From Amorphochlora amoebiformis (taxonomy: Eukaryota; Cercozoa; Chlorarachniophyceae): DNA of 64,000 bases. The position numbers and the translations under genes were made by a program. Below are positions 46,081 to 60,181 of this stretch, piece by piece. Where the stretch lies: positions 496,001-560,000 of the forward strand of contig BAAHQB010000074.1 of NCBI GenBank assembly GCA_054601695.1. The letters are read 5' to 3'. Under the pieces are notes generated by a model. That model was not told the DNA's origin, did no database searches, and saw nothing but the letters and a program-made list of their open reading frames with translations. The number at the start of each line of letters is the position of its first letter. Within the stretch, counting starts at the first letter, position 1.

Positions 46081-48933
46081 GGTTAGGGTTAGGGTAGGGT
46101 TCGGGTTGAGTATGATTGCTAGTGTTAAGGTTAGGGTTAGGGTTAGGGTTCTAATCTTAACCCTAACTATCATACCCAACGCTAACCCTAACCCTACCCC
46201 TAACCTACCTCCTAGCGAATGCGCTAAAACCTCTCAAAGGGAAAATGGACAAGAGCAAAAACCTATCTCAAAATCCATCCCGCCAATAGGTGATCACTAC
46301 CTCTCTAAGAACATTCTTCTTAAAAATATCACTCTAAGAAGGAATGCTCTCAGAGCAACAGAAAAAAAAAGCAAGAATGCACAAAAACATCCCCATACAA
46401 AGTCGCATCACACAAATTTTTACTCGCATACCGAACTCTCTAACCTGACCCCAACTATCATACCAAGCCTGACCCTAACCTTGACCCTAACCCTAACCCT
46501 AACCCTAACCCTAACCCTAACTATCATATACTCGGTTAGAGTTAGGGTTGATTAGGGTTAGGGTTGGGTATGATGGTTAGGGTTAGGGTTAGGGTTGGGT
46601 ACATGGTTGGAGTTAGTAGGGTTAGGCGTTAGGGTTAAGGGTTAGGGTTAGTGTTAGCGTTGGTTACCAAGTGTCAGGGCGATTTATATAAATTACATAT
46701 ATGTATATATATGTATATATATACATATATTATATATATAAGTATATATATGGGTTAGGGTTAGGGTTAGGGTTAGGGATTTGGGTTTGGGTTAGGGTTA
46801 GGGTTAGGGTCAGGGTTGGGGATTAGGGTTAGGTTTAGGATTTGATCAGGGTTAGGGTTGTGGGTTCGAGTTTGGGGTCAGGTAGGGTTGGTTACCCTCC
46901 AGATGGCGAGGGTTCAGTGCATGTTCTCTTTTGCATACCTGTATACATAATGTGTATATTTCAATCTTAGAAGTATATGAATTGAAACACGTGTACACGA
47001 ATGGTTGTCAGGAGATCTCCTTGATGAAAGGACATCAAAAGGTAAGCATGTTCTCAACCGCCTTAAAACCAATGCATATGGGTTATTAGATGCAATTTTA
47101 TACATTTCACGGTCAGTACATATGCCATTACAGGAGTTAAATCTCTATGTACATATTTACACGGCAGATGTACATACTCTCATGGGTAGTAAAGCCCTAC
47201 GTAAGCAAGGCCCTATATATATATATATATATTTACAAAGAGAGTATGTATGCTACACGGGGTCGTAAACCCCTATGTACATATTTACACGGCCATTACA
47301 CATGTACGCATGGGTAGCAAAGCCCTATATACATATTTACACAGCGAGTATGTATGCTACCACGGGTTGTAAACGCCCTTGTACATATTTACACAGCGAG
47401 CGTACATGCTCTCATGGGTCCTAAACCCCTAAGTACATACTTACACAGAGTGTATACATGCTACCACGGGTCGTAAACCCCTATGTACATATTTACACGG
47501 CCATTATACATGCTCTCATGGGTAGCAAAATCCTACATACATATTTACACAGCTTGCATACATGCTATCACGGGTTGTAAAACCCCTGTGTACATGTTTA
47601 CACGTTCATTATACATATTCTCATGGGTAGTAAACCCCGAGATACATATTTACACAGCGAGTATGTATGCTACCACGAGTTGTAAACACTTATGTACATA
47701 TTTGCACGGCCATTATGCATGCTCTCATGGGTTGTAAACCCCTGTATACATATTTACACAGCGTGTATACATGCTATCACGGGTTGTAAACCCCTGTGTA
47801 TATGTTTACACGGCCATAATACATACTCTCATAGTTAGTAAAGCCCCATGTACATATTTACATAGCGAGTATACATGTTACCACGGGTCGTAAACCCCTA
47901 TGTACATATTTACACGGCCGCTAAACATGCTCTCATAGCTAGCAAAGCCCTATATACATATTTACACAGCGAGTGTACATGCTACCACGGGTCGTAAACC
48001 CCTATGTACATATTTACACAGCGTGTATACATGCTACCGTGGGTTGTAAACCCCTATGTACATGTTACACGGCCATTATACATACTCTCATGGGTAGTAA
48101 ACCCTTATATACATATTTACACAGCAATATGTATGCTACCATGTGTCGTAAACGGCTATACATATTTACACGGCCAGTAAACATGCTCTCGAAGGTTTCA
48201 AAACCCTATACATACTTGCACTCTCCTCTCTCTCTCCACTCTCTAACATTATCGCCGCTCTCTCTGTTTCCCTTCCTTGCCACCCCGCCCCCCCCCCCCT
48301 ATCTCTCTCTCGCCCTCTCCCTCCTCTCGCCCTCTCCCTCCTCTCGCTTTCTTTCTCTCTCTTTACCGTCCCAGCCACAGCTCTTCGTACATTCCGACCA
48401 CTCCGACCAACCCCCGTCCACCCTCACGTCCACTTGGACATCCGCCACCGCGGAAACGCCCACGTGGACGTCCCCCGAGGTGTCTACGGGAGCGTTTCCG
48501 TGGTCTGGTGCTTGGGAGGCGAGAAAGTGTGAGAAGCGTGTTTTCTGGCTGTTAAGGTGGGTGGGGGGGAGGGAGGGCTTGGTGAGGAGGGGACGGGTGA
48601 GGGTGGTGGTGAGAATGGACCAGTCTTTGTCTATGTTGCCGTATCTGGTTTGAAGTGGATGGTTTTCGTGTTTGTGTGTGTTGTGGCGTGGATATGTATG
48701 TGGTGTGTAAGATGGTTTTTGTGGAGTTTTGTGTATTTGTGGTAAAGATAGATAGGTGTATATGTATATATGTATATATGTATATGTGTATGATGTATAC
48801 ATATATTATATATATATATATACATATAATAATATACATGTAAATATATATATATACATATACACATATATATATATATATATGCATATATTATATATAG
48901 ATATATAAATATGTATATCTATATATATTTATA

Positions 48934-48990
<57 letters not shown>

Positions 48991-49301
48991 ATATATATAT
49001 ATATATATGTATATATGTTGAACACGTGCTCACCGTTGTGATGCCAAGTCCAACCATCACACGTATTTATATCGCATACAATACCATACAAATATATATA
49101 TATATATATATATATACATACATATATATACTTGTATACATGTCTAAGTCACCCATTTACACATATGCATATATTAAATATATATATATATATATATATA
49201 CATATGTGTATATATGTATATATTTGTTTACCCTTCTTGATAGAGAACCCATAGGTGGTGAGCATTTAGGCCCTTCTCGGGTGAGGGACAATTTGTTAGC
49301 T

Positions 49302-49338
<37 letters not shown>

Positions 49339-49528
49339 TATATATATATTTATGAACATACATATATAAATATATGTATATATATATGTGTGTATGTGTG
49401 TGTGTATGTGTATGTACATGTATACATTAAAAACACATAGATAAATATGTATGTATGTGAAGAAATATATGTATATGTATATTCATATGTGTACACTTAA
49501 ATTTATACATACGTGCATATAGGGATGA

Positions 49529-49561
<33 letters not shown>

Positions 49562-50000
49562 GAAAATACTACAGCAGCGTATACAACTATAATTTGGGGA
49601 TAGAAATGCATTATTGACACACTGTACGTTCATATATACAACAAGTGTATATATACGTAAGAAGCTATTTTCCCTCTCCTGCTCGCTCTCTCCTCTCCTC
49701 TCAATCTCTTTCTCTCCCTCCATGTCTTGATTCCTCTAAGTTTCCCTGTACTCTTAACTCTCCCTGTACCTCGCTCTCTCTGTGCGTTTCTCCTTCTCTC
49801 CTGTCCGTCCCTCTCATTCCTACATCTCTCTCTCTCTCTTTCAATCTCCCTTCTATATATGTATACATATGTATTTATTTATATACATATATATATATAT
49901 ATTATATATAACTCTCTCTTCCAATCTCCATTCTATATATGTATATATATATATGTGTGTATAATATATATATATATATATAATATATATACACGTATAT

Positions 50001-50031
<31 letters not shown>

Positions 50032-50554
50032 ATATCTGTACTTACAAATATACGAATACATGCATAAATATGAATATATATATACATACATATATATATA
50101 TATATATGTACATATACGTATGTACTATGTACACACACACACATATATATATATATATAATATATGTATACATATGTGTATGTATATGTGTGTATATATA
50201 TATATATAATACATATATATATATATATACATACATTATATATATATACATATTATACATGTATATATATATATATATATTATATAATATATATATATAG
50301 ATATGTAATATAACATACCCTACAGAACGTTGTATAGCTAGGGTAGGGGAGAGGGTCGCGGTTACGACGTCCAACTTTATTTTCTATATTGTCATATACT
50401 TCAATGTAATTATATACATATAGGTATATCATCAACTACATATGTGAATATACGTGTATATTTAAATAGGATATTACATCATGTATATACACATGCATAT
50501 GTATATACATACGCGTATATTGTAACAAATGTATACATATACATATACATATAC

Positions 50555-50589
<35 letters not shown>

Positions 50590-51184
50590 CATATATACAT
50601 ATATATATATGTGTATTAATTATACCGGTCGGGACAGTGTGTAGAATAATACGCTTCACCTCCGAGTAAACCAACCGATGATCATTATTCTAGTTCCAGT
50701 TACATATACACATCAACATACAACCGATGCCCTCTCCATTCTCCTCTCTCTCTCTCTCTCATTCTCTCCCTCTCTCCCTGTCTGTCTCCCAAACCCTCCG
50801 CTCTCCAGCCCCCACAGCATCCCTCCTCTCAACCCGGCCCCTGGCAGACTGAACCTCATCGAAACGTCGGAAAATCTGGTTCGCCTTCTCGACGTCTGGG
50901 ATCTCGAACGAGAAGCGCATGTGAGCAATGGCTCCGTTTCTGTTTCCGAAGTTGACGCGAAGGTTGAGGTCTGCTGAGCTAAGACTGACTGTTGGGAGGA
51001 AGTCGTTTATTCTGTCGTCCGGTGAGAGCTGTGGTGGGGTTTAGATGAGGTGGTCAGTGAATTTTATTCCATTCTATGGTATGCGTAGTACATGTATGTG
51101 TATATATGTATATATTACCTATATGTATATATATACATATATTATATATATATATATATATAGATGTATGTAATATATATTTAC

Positions 51185-51224
<40 letters not shown>

Positions 51225-51372
51225 ATACATATATATATGTATATATATATGTATATATACATTTTACATATACTTAAGTATTCACATATTTATATGTATT
51301 TACATTATACATATGTATATGAATAAATATAAATATTAATACTACTTATACATCTATATATATATATATATA

Positions 51373-51461
<89 letters not shown>

Positions 51462-52321
51462 TATATACACACACACACATATATATATATATATACATAT
51501 ATATATATGTATATATCTAGACATGCTTTTAGTTTGCTACATAACTAGTAATAATTCTCTCTCTCTTTCCTTGTATATTATGCAACTTATGTATATATAT
51601 ATATACATATATATACATATATATGGTATATATGTATATATTATATACATACATGTACTTATAGCATACGTATGTATGTATGTATATGTATATATACATA
51701 TACATAGAGACATATACACATGCATGTACTTAAATAATGTACGTATGTATATGTACGCGTATGTTAACATTACGTGTCCCAGCTTAGAAAAAAAAAAAAT
51801 AGCACCTTGTGTGCCACTCCCATATGCACTCCGTTGAGGGTGTAGTACACCATACCCCCCCGGGTGATGCCTACTCCTATCGTATCCCCCGACACCCATG
51901 AGGGAAAACAAACCTGAAATCGAAAAATAGCAAATATGTAAACTGTGCGAGTTATGAAGGGTATTAGAGACTTCCTACCCTTGACTTGCCATTCGCATGT
52001 GCTCTTAGGTCGTCGCTATGTACACCAAAACTCTCCTTCTGCAGGCCTGTTAGCATTACAGGATCGCCTCCCCTCTTTGCGAACCCTACGGCCGCCAAAC
52101 CTTGAATAGCCCCTGAGATTTTGAAATAGCTGTCTGGTGAAGATTATCACGTTGGCGATGGAGGCGGGCTCAAAAAATAGAGGTGAAGGAAGAACGCACT
52201 TGAATCTTGAGTTTCGTTCGTTTTATTTTAAAATTATTTAATTTTATACATTAATATATTAGTATTTACAACATATATATTTCAAGTTATATATGTAACT
52301 ATATATATAAATATATATATA

Positions 52322-52359
<38 letters not shown>

Positions 52360-52503
52360 AATATAATATATGTAGCATATTATATATGTATATATATATA
52401 TATATGTACATATATACATAGATATATGTAACATATTATATTTATAAATATATATATATATATATACATACATATATATTTAGATTATATATATATATAT
52501 ATA

Positions 52504-52553
<50 letters not shown>

Positions 52554-52855
52554 ACATATATATATACACACATATATATATATATATATATACATAGATA
52601 TATTTAGATATATATATATATATATATGTATATATAATATATATATATATATATATAAATATATGTATATATATATTTTATATATATATATATATAGATA
52701 TAATATATACATATACATATAATATATATATATATATGTATTACATATATATATATATATATATAACGTATGTATGGATGTGTAAAACAACATCCGTATT
52801 ACACCTATGAGATAATACATAAGCTGTGTATGTATGTATATGTGTCGATAAGAGA

Positions 52856-52892
<37 letters not shown>

Positions 52893-53443
52893 CATACATA
52901 TATACGAGAGTAAGAACGTGAGTTGCACACCTTGGCGACGGTTGACGTTTGAAATCTCCACTTCAAAGTATGCCACGTGGTCCCTATGCTGAAGCATCGC
53001 TGGCTTGTCGTTGGCGATGTACCTCCACGACCGCATCGATGTCTGACGCAGATTTCCGTACTCCTTCACATTCGAAGCGGATCTAGCTAAATCTCTCAGG
53101 CCTGCACAAGGGATTAACGGAAGATGTTCGTATTAAGGAGGCTTCAGAGCAACAAGACGCTTATCACAGCGAACGGAAATGGAGCTTTCAAGAACAGCTA
53201 AACTATACGGCTTTTGTGATTCCGCCACAGGTTTTCAATCCGAAGCTTACCACTCTTGATTAGGACTCGGGAAGGGTGACTACCTTGAATATCTACGTCG
53301 CCACCCCGAGGAGACTCCCATACGCAGCTGGCTTCCAGTGAGTTCTGTATCGTGTCTCCATCTCCCAACGGGATGACTTGAAAAGGTTGTGCCCCATAGA
53401 CAGCCAGAACCGAGATCACAAGGAGGCAACGGGGGAGGGCCAT
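43052..53443 (-). CDS. Secreted SPRY-domain plus thrombospondin type 1 repeat protein
   Basis: Exons, N to C: 53251-53443, 52931-53101, 51979-52133, 51806-51913, 50834-51028, 50626-50689, 50319-50383, 49232-49299, 48367-48548, at least one not found, 44630-44677, 44128-44222, 43052-43269. The first exon starts [18 protein letters not shown], a clear signal peptide. Residues about 105-235 form a SPRY domain ([49 protein letters not shown]). Near residue 390 a TSP1 repeat begins ([13 protein letters not shown]), and its end is [12 protein letters not shown] second, complete TSP1 follows ([37 protein letters not shown]). The tail is Lys-rich and ends at a TAG; no membrane helix is seen in the exons found. 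Phases agree from the signal peptide to the first TSP1 and from 44677 to the stop. The gap at 44678-48366 must hold a small exon of length 1 mod 3. Two separate genes remain possible. Confidence 0.8.
45064..46905. repeat. Interstitial telomeric (TTAGGG)n array with an orientation switch
   Basis: Long G-strand runs on the plus strand are spaced by a higher-order motif with GGGTATGATAGTTAGGG. TA blocks interrupt at about 45356-45392, 45720-45820 and 45908-46078. At about 46150 the array flips to CCCTAA, holds unique sequence at 46210-46440, and flips back near 46530. All of it lies in the 44678-48366 intron region of the SPRY-TSP1 gene. Confidence 0.95.
47130..48205 (+). repeat. Minisatellite array of about 55-base monomers in alternating pairs
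   Basis: Roughly twenty monomers contain TACATATTTACAC. Two types alternate: one with CGGCCATTATACATGCTCTC, the other with AGCGAGTATACATGCTACC, followed by TAAAGCCCTA or GTAAACCCCTA. The pair acts as a unit of about 110 bases. It lies in the same intron region as the telomeric array. Confidence 0.93.
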
Positions 53444-53703
53444 AGCCTCCGGCGTAACCCCAGATGCACCGCGAAACACTAGTCTGCAGGTCGCCTTGGT
53501 ACAAGCACAGCAATTTTTGAAATCGCCCGAAGAACCTCTGGATTTGACTTTGGAGATGGGCGAATAATACCTTGTAAAATCACCTAATATAAAACAAGAA
53601 TAATTCGGCGTTACTTTTACATGTGACCACCCTGCGTGACAGAAGAATGACCGCCTTTGCCATAACTCAAATCCGTTGGCCTTTGAACTCGACCGGCGGT
53701 GAG
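53444..53703. promoter_or_regulatory. Short bidirectional promoter between SPRY-TSP1 and SPO16-like genes
   Basis: The two ATGs face away from each other with only 260 bases between them, so the two genes probably share a promoter. The spacer is unique sequence without microsatellites. Upstream open reading in both directions shows no conserved motif. Confidence 0.55.
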
Positions 53704-54724
53704 ATGGTGGATCCAGCAAAGACAGTTATTGTCTCAAAGTTATGGGCAGATGTACATCAGTCGGAGGTGAAGACCCTGAATCAATTGAGGACGATGGGCC
53801 GTCTGAGGAACCTCCGATTTGCAGGTTTGCTGTGGAACTGAATCAATGCATTGCACATTCTGAGTTTACTTTGCACAGAAATCGCTGCGGACTTGATGGT
53901 ACCTGGAAAATCCACTATTGCCTACTCTGTGGTCTACGAGAATGACCTCTGCCTCGCTATCGATCGCAAGGCAGTCGTCGACAAGCTTAAGAAGCTGAAG
54001 ACTTTCTTTAAGAACCATTACCTTATCTTGATTTCCCAGACAAACAGCAACAGAATTTTCGAATTTTCGGAGATGATACAAGATGAAATCATCATTCCCA
54101 TCCTTTTCTTCACGGTCTATGCCCTTTCTCGCCCTGAGAAATGTCTAAAGCTCTCTAACCTTCCAGAACTTCTGGGATGCGTGCTCCATTGGCCTGAAGA
54201 TGATGGCGGAGTCCTTCACAGAAGAGAAGGGAAAGCATCGTGAGAAAGCTCGAAAGATGGTAGCTTCCCGCTAGCTACCATGCTCCACATGACCTGATAA
54301 ACACCCACTATGCATCATTGATCTCTTCAGTTGCCGACGCCAAACTTCTACATCTGCCGAGTCTATCCAACCCACTTCTAGCCACACGACTTCCTATTTT
54401 CTATGATAAATAACTTACCCTCTCCATCAATAATTGTGATTTCAGCTCAAGAGAAGCCTAACTTCGGCCCAAAAGGTTCAGGATATCATCAGCCTAGTCG
54501 ACGGAGCCACAGACGAGCCAGGGGGACCGTAAGTTTAGCCATCTATTTTAGCCCTAATGAGATACGTATTATCTATATGCTTACATTGATCTAGATAATA
54601 TATATATATATATATATATATAAATATATATATATATGTATAATATTATATTGTATTTATGCATGTAGTATTATAAATATATACACACATATATATATAT
54701 ATACATAAACGTATACATATATAT

Positions 54725-54759
<35 letters not shown>

Positions 54760-55171
54760 TGTAAATATGTACACATAAAATATTATATACATGCAATTTT
54801 TGTATTTATATATATTACATATATAAATATATATACATATTCATACGTTCATGACAAAATTAAACATAATCATGATGTTTATTTACACTATTATAGATAG
54901 CATAATATAAAGTATGTATGTATATGTATATACATATACATATATGTGAATCTAAATCAAACCTGTTAACCCTGACTCTTATCTTATATGTTGTACAAGA
55001 GGTATGTTGTAAAGCTATCACTCTTTAAAATTCAGGGAAATGCTTCAGAAGGTATTCGGCTCACTAGCTAACTTATCCATGGCGTCCGCTCAGGATATCC
55101 GCAAGCACAGCCCGCTTTCAGACGCGGCAGCCATTCGTATCGAAGCTTACTTTCGCAAAATAAATGAGTAG
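53704..55171 (+). CDS. ERCC1/XPF-like meiotic protein, probable SPO16/PTD homologue
   Basis: Five exons, 53704-53824, 53879-54114, 54167-54259, 54446-54528 and 55036-55171, give 222 residues. The first part (KTVIVSKLWADVH, IAYSVVYENDLCLAI, LKTFFKNHYLILISQ, IIPILFFTNFWDAC) has the strand-helix pattern of the inactive nuclease-like domain of SPO16. No ERKxxxD-type catalytic motif is seen. The C-terminal part (VFGSLANLSMASAQDI...IEAYFRKINE) is a tandem helix-hairpin-helix of the ERCC1/XPF/FAAP24 type. SPO16 works with ZIP2/SHOC1 to stabilise meiotic recombination intermediates and promote crossovers. FAAP24, EME1 and ERCC1 are alternatives; the length and lack of catalytic residues favour SPO16/PTD. 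The first three introns are 54, 52 and 186 bases and lack TA arrays, unlike neighbouring genes. Start: first ATG in the frame giving a phase-compatible splice. Confidence 0.65.
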
Positions 55172-55826
55172 ATATCAGGGTCGACGCAGATTGTCCAAGT
55201 TCAACCAAAAAACAAGGACATAAATGCAATATATATATATATCATTTTTTAAGTATGATATGATATGTGTATTATCTACATCATGGCATAGTATCCGATC
55301 TAGATCATGACATACTCCTGATGATATAAACTAAATGACCCATCTGATTTCACATACATCCAGCCATGATCTAGATGATAGGTATGAAGTTAGGCTAGTA
55401 AAAGTCTGTCGTGACAGTGTGTGATATTCATGATAAGGCACAGGCAGGCAGATCATGTGAATAATACTAGTAATACTAGAATAGCCTGATGGTTCCTTGA
55501 AAGGACCTGGAGAATAGAGACCGGAGAGTATTTAGAGGGTACTCTAGGTACTGTTCTACCAGTCTAGCACCAGTAATGTGCTTATGAAGAAGTTTACATT
55601 CAAGTAACACACTGCCTTTAGAGAAGTTATGGCCTCAAGCCAAGCCGGCGCTAGCTATCTTATGCTATAGCCGATTAACTACTTACTATAATTTCAATTA
55701 ATACTTTATGCTTGCAGGTAATTAGCATTTCTAGTAATACTGAGTAAAAGTCAGTATAATGAGGAAAACCTGGAGCAAGGGAAAATTTAAATAAAGGGGC
55801 CCTCAACAAGCGCCTTTCAAGTCCCA
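55172..55826. other. Convergent spacer between SPO16-like gene and uL24
   Basis: 655 bases of mostly unique AT-rich DNA between two stop codons. Several ATGATCTAGAT / ATCATGACAT-type palindromic motifs lie at about 55280-55400. No exon is recognised. Confidence 0.5.
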
Positions 55827-55869
55827 CTAGCTGCCTCCCATTTCGGCGTTATCTATACAAATATAATGC

Positions 55870-55904
<35 letters not shown>

Positions 55905-56085
55905 TACACACACACATATTTATATGTATATTAAAATATATTCTAAAAATAGATAAAAAAATGTAAAAACCAAGGTAATAGTGCATATATGCATATATTA
56001 TACATTCAGATATGTTTATGTACTTAAATGGATGCATACATAATACATGGAGACATACATATCACGTACAAACATGTATATATGC

Positions 56086-56117
<32 letters not shown>

Positions 56118-56799
56118 GTATGTGTAACACGTGTGAGTATAACATTTTTATGTACATATAAATGATACAAATATATATTACATGTATATGTACATATGTA
56201 TTCATATATTTTTGTATAAAAATTAATTATATATGTATATTTGCACATATGCATGACTACATATATGTGTGTATGTGTATATGTATTTATGTCTGCATAT
56301 AAATATTTATTATATATACATGCACATATGTATGTATTATATATATTTATATATATACCATATAACATACGTATGCAGACAAACAACAAGAAGAGAGATT
56401 GGTAAACAACGATCTAATTCAGAGATGGAAACAGTAAAAGAGGGAGAGAGTCTCAGAGAGAGAGAGAGAGGAAGAGAGTGAGAAGGGAGCATGAGAGAGA
56501 AACAAAAAGGAGAAAAAAAAATGTAAAAAGAAGGATGAATAGCCGAATTCGCATCACGCATCGCCGATGCTAGATATATGATACTACTTTCGAACTTCAG
56601 AAGTGTATGATCATGATACAATGAGAGGGATAGAGAGATTGCGAGGAAGTGAGATTGTACCCTGCTGGTCACCGTCGACCTCATCTGTGTCTAGCTCATC
56701 AAAGTCATCATCTCCTGCTGATATATAATATATAGATATATAGTTATATACATATGCTTATTTGCATATATATATATATAATATATATATATATATATG

Positions 56800-56834
<35 letters not shown>

Positions 56835-56968
56835 GGAGAGATACATACATTCTACATAACCCATAAATATTTAGCTAAACGTATGTAAGTATATACACAT
56901 ATACGTATATATATATATGTATGTATGTATGTATGTATATACATATACATATATATATATATATTTAC

Positions 56969-57022
<54 letters not shown>

Positions 57023-57441
57023 TGTATTTATTGCCCATACACATCAATATGTACACAAATTATATGTATATACATATATACATATATACATATATATATA
57101 TATATAATATATGTATGTATATATGGATATGTGTATGTGACCATACACATGAATGTTCATGAATTATGTTTACCTATACGAGATATTTTTAATATGTAAA
57201 AATGAACATATATATATATATATATATGCATGTATGCATAGATATAGGTATATCTGCATATATACATATGCATACATGGTATATAAATATGTGTACACAC
57301 ACACACATATATATATATATATATCTATACATGTATATATTATATATATGTTATGTAATATACTTATATTTACCTTGTACCGCTTTCTCCATATTCACAT
57401 CCTAGGTAGGGATAAGGGTATTGTATGATATATAGATATTG

Positions 57442-57484
<43 letters not shown>

Positions 57485-58011
57485 CACATAAATTATCAAA
57501 TATAATCTAGTATAATATAATGTAATATAGTATATATATGATATAATACAACACATAATATAATATAGCACAATATAATATAATATAATATAATAGAAAA
57601 TAATATAATATAATATAATGTAATATAATATGATATACTAAAATATAATATAGTATAATGTAATATGATATAATGTAATATTATTTACTATAATACTATG
57701 TAATATAATATAATATAATATAATATAATATGATAATATAATACAATTAACATAATATAATACAATATAGTATAATATATAATAGTACAATAGAATACAA
57801 TAGAATAGATATAATATAATGTAATATAATACAGTATAATATAATCTATGTACATATATGAATTTTAGGTAAATTTAGAAATCTACAAATATTTGCTTAA
57901 CTGTGTTGTACACCATATGTACGTACATCAAGGAGAACAGATATGACAGAGACTACTAGTGCAATTTAGATGATTAAGAATGTAATATATTGTACATGTT
58001 ATTAGTACATG

Positions 58012-58073
<62 letters not shown>

Positions 58074-58161
58074 ATATTTTCATATATTATTATGTATAAT
58101 ATATTCGACATTAGCTTAATATATGTATAATATATATATAATAGTAATATTGTACATATAC

Positions 58162-58215
<54 letters not shown>

Positions 58216-58764
58216 TATATATATTTATATATATATATATATATACATACAGACTCTATCTCTTATTCTCTCCCTTATAGACGTTACACGTAACCGTAGG
58301 TTAGACTTTACCAAGGTAGAGATTAGAGATATGATCAATTCACTGTCCCTCTATCTCTCTCTCTAATCTCTCTCTCAACTCTCTCTCTCTAATCTCTCTC
58401 TCAACTCTCTCTCTCTAATCTCTCTCTCAACTCTCTCTCTCTAATCTCTCTTTGTAATCTCTCTCCCTAATCTCTCTCTCTAATCTGCCTCCAATCTCTT
58501 TCTCTAATTTCTCTCTTCAATCTCTCTCTCTATTCTCTCTCTCAATTCCCTCTATCTCTCATCCTTTCTCTTGTAAGCGTAATATTACATATGTACATAC
58601 ACACATACATTATAAATATAATATAACATAATATAATATAATATAATATAATATAAGATAATATAATGTAAATAATATAATTTTATGTAAGAACCTGATG
58701 TATTCTGATGTGTATACACAGATTTACATAATATATAAACATCATATATACACATAATTATAAT

Positions 58765-58806
<42 letters not shown>

Positions 58807-59071
58807 TATGCATACATAAACATATACACACATATATTTTATGTACATTTACATACTAACATTACGTTACGCATAAATATTTATAACAACTTTAGATACC
58901 TGGGTTCGGGTAACGCCCGTATCCTGATGATATAAAACATCATACATAAGTTCATTTTTCAAACATCGACAGAGAGAGAGAGAGAGTAAACAAAGTGGGT
59001 TTTCGGAATGTGTATGCACACTATATAAATGTATATGTAAATATACGTATATGTGAATATAAGTTTTTGAA

Positions 59072-59102
<31 letters not shown>

Positions 59103-59551
59103 CATATATATACATATATGTATATATATGTTATCCTTTAGTTAACAATATGTATGTGTGTATAAATATGTGTGTAATTGTCATGTGTGATACATACATG
59201 TGTAAGAAGTACAAACATATTTAAACATGCATATATGTGTGCTGTATACAAATACACTTCAATACATCATAGATAAGCTCTAAATATTTATTTACATCAA
59301 TAAGTTCCTCCTTCATGGTATTTCGACGTCCACCGGGAGGTAACGGGCCTATTGTTCGACTCGTGGCTTCGAATTCCTGTAATTTTACATTTGCTTGGTG
59401 TATATATATAATACCTAAATGCACACGTATATGTTCCGATCTCTTTATACGTATATCGCATGAAAATATGAGACTAAGTGTGCATGTATTTATATACATA
59501 TTTAAGCATACATTCTTTTACGTATTTCTGTGCATATTTCTGATATATATA

Positions 59552-59604
<53 letters not shown>

Positions 59605-59670
59605 TTTATTGTATATATTACACACATATATATACATATATATGTATAAATATGTGTATTTAAGGTACAT

Positions 59671-59723
<53 letters not shown>

Positions 59724-59747
59724 AACATACATGTATATACGAATGTA

Positions 59748-59788
<41 letters not shown>

Positions 59789-59807
59789 ATACATGTATAT
59801 ACATATT

Positions 59808-59867
<60 letters not shown>

Positions 59868-60071
59868 CAAAGATATGACAAAGCATGGTCATAATCATGT
59901 ATCATACCATAACCATGCCATGTGCTCGAAATCGCGGTTTTATACTTTTAAAAGTATTGCGTATATATATATATATATAATATATATATATATATATTGC
60001 ATTCGCAGGATAATATATATATATATATTAAATATATATATATATATATACACACATATTATATGTGAAGT

Positions 60072-60102
<31 letters not shown>

Positions 60103-60146
60103 TATACATATACATATACATATATATATATATTATACATATACAT

Positions 60147-60181
<35 letters not shown>

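Noticed and set aside
45064-46905. True chromosome end
   Set aside because: TTAGGG repeats are interrupted, change orientation and have coding exons of one gene on both sides, so they are interstitial.
46914-47105. Minus-strand RRLRTC...SCTR segment as the missing TSP1 exon
   Set aside because: It resembles TSP1 spacing, but its possible acceptors give a start phase that does not match the preceding exon, so it was left out of the gene model.
47483-47737. Plus-strand open frame in the minisatellite
   Set aside because: It arises from the repeat period; there is no start context, domain or splice link.
47130-48205. CRISPR-like array
   Set aside because: The spacers are not unique and the whole unit repeats; the host is clearly a spliced eukaryotic genome.
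49024-49080. Minus-strand exon reading [10 protein letters not shown] with a GTGAGC donor
   Set aside because: No AG acceptor precedes it within reach, and flanking exons already join in phase without it.
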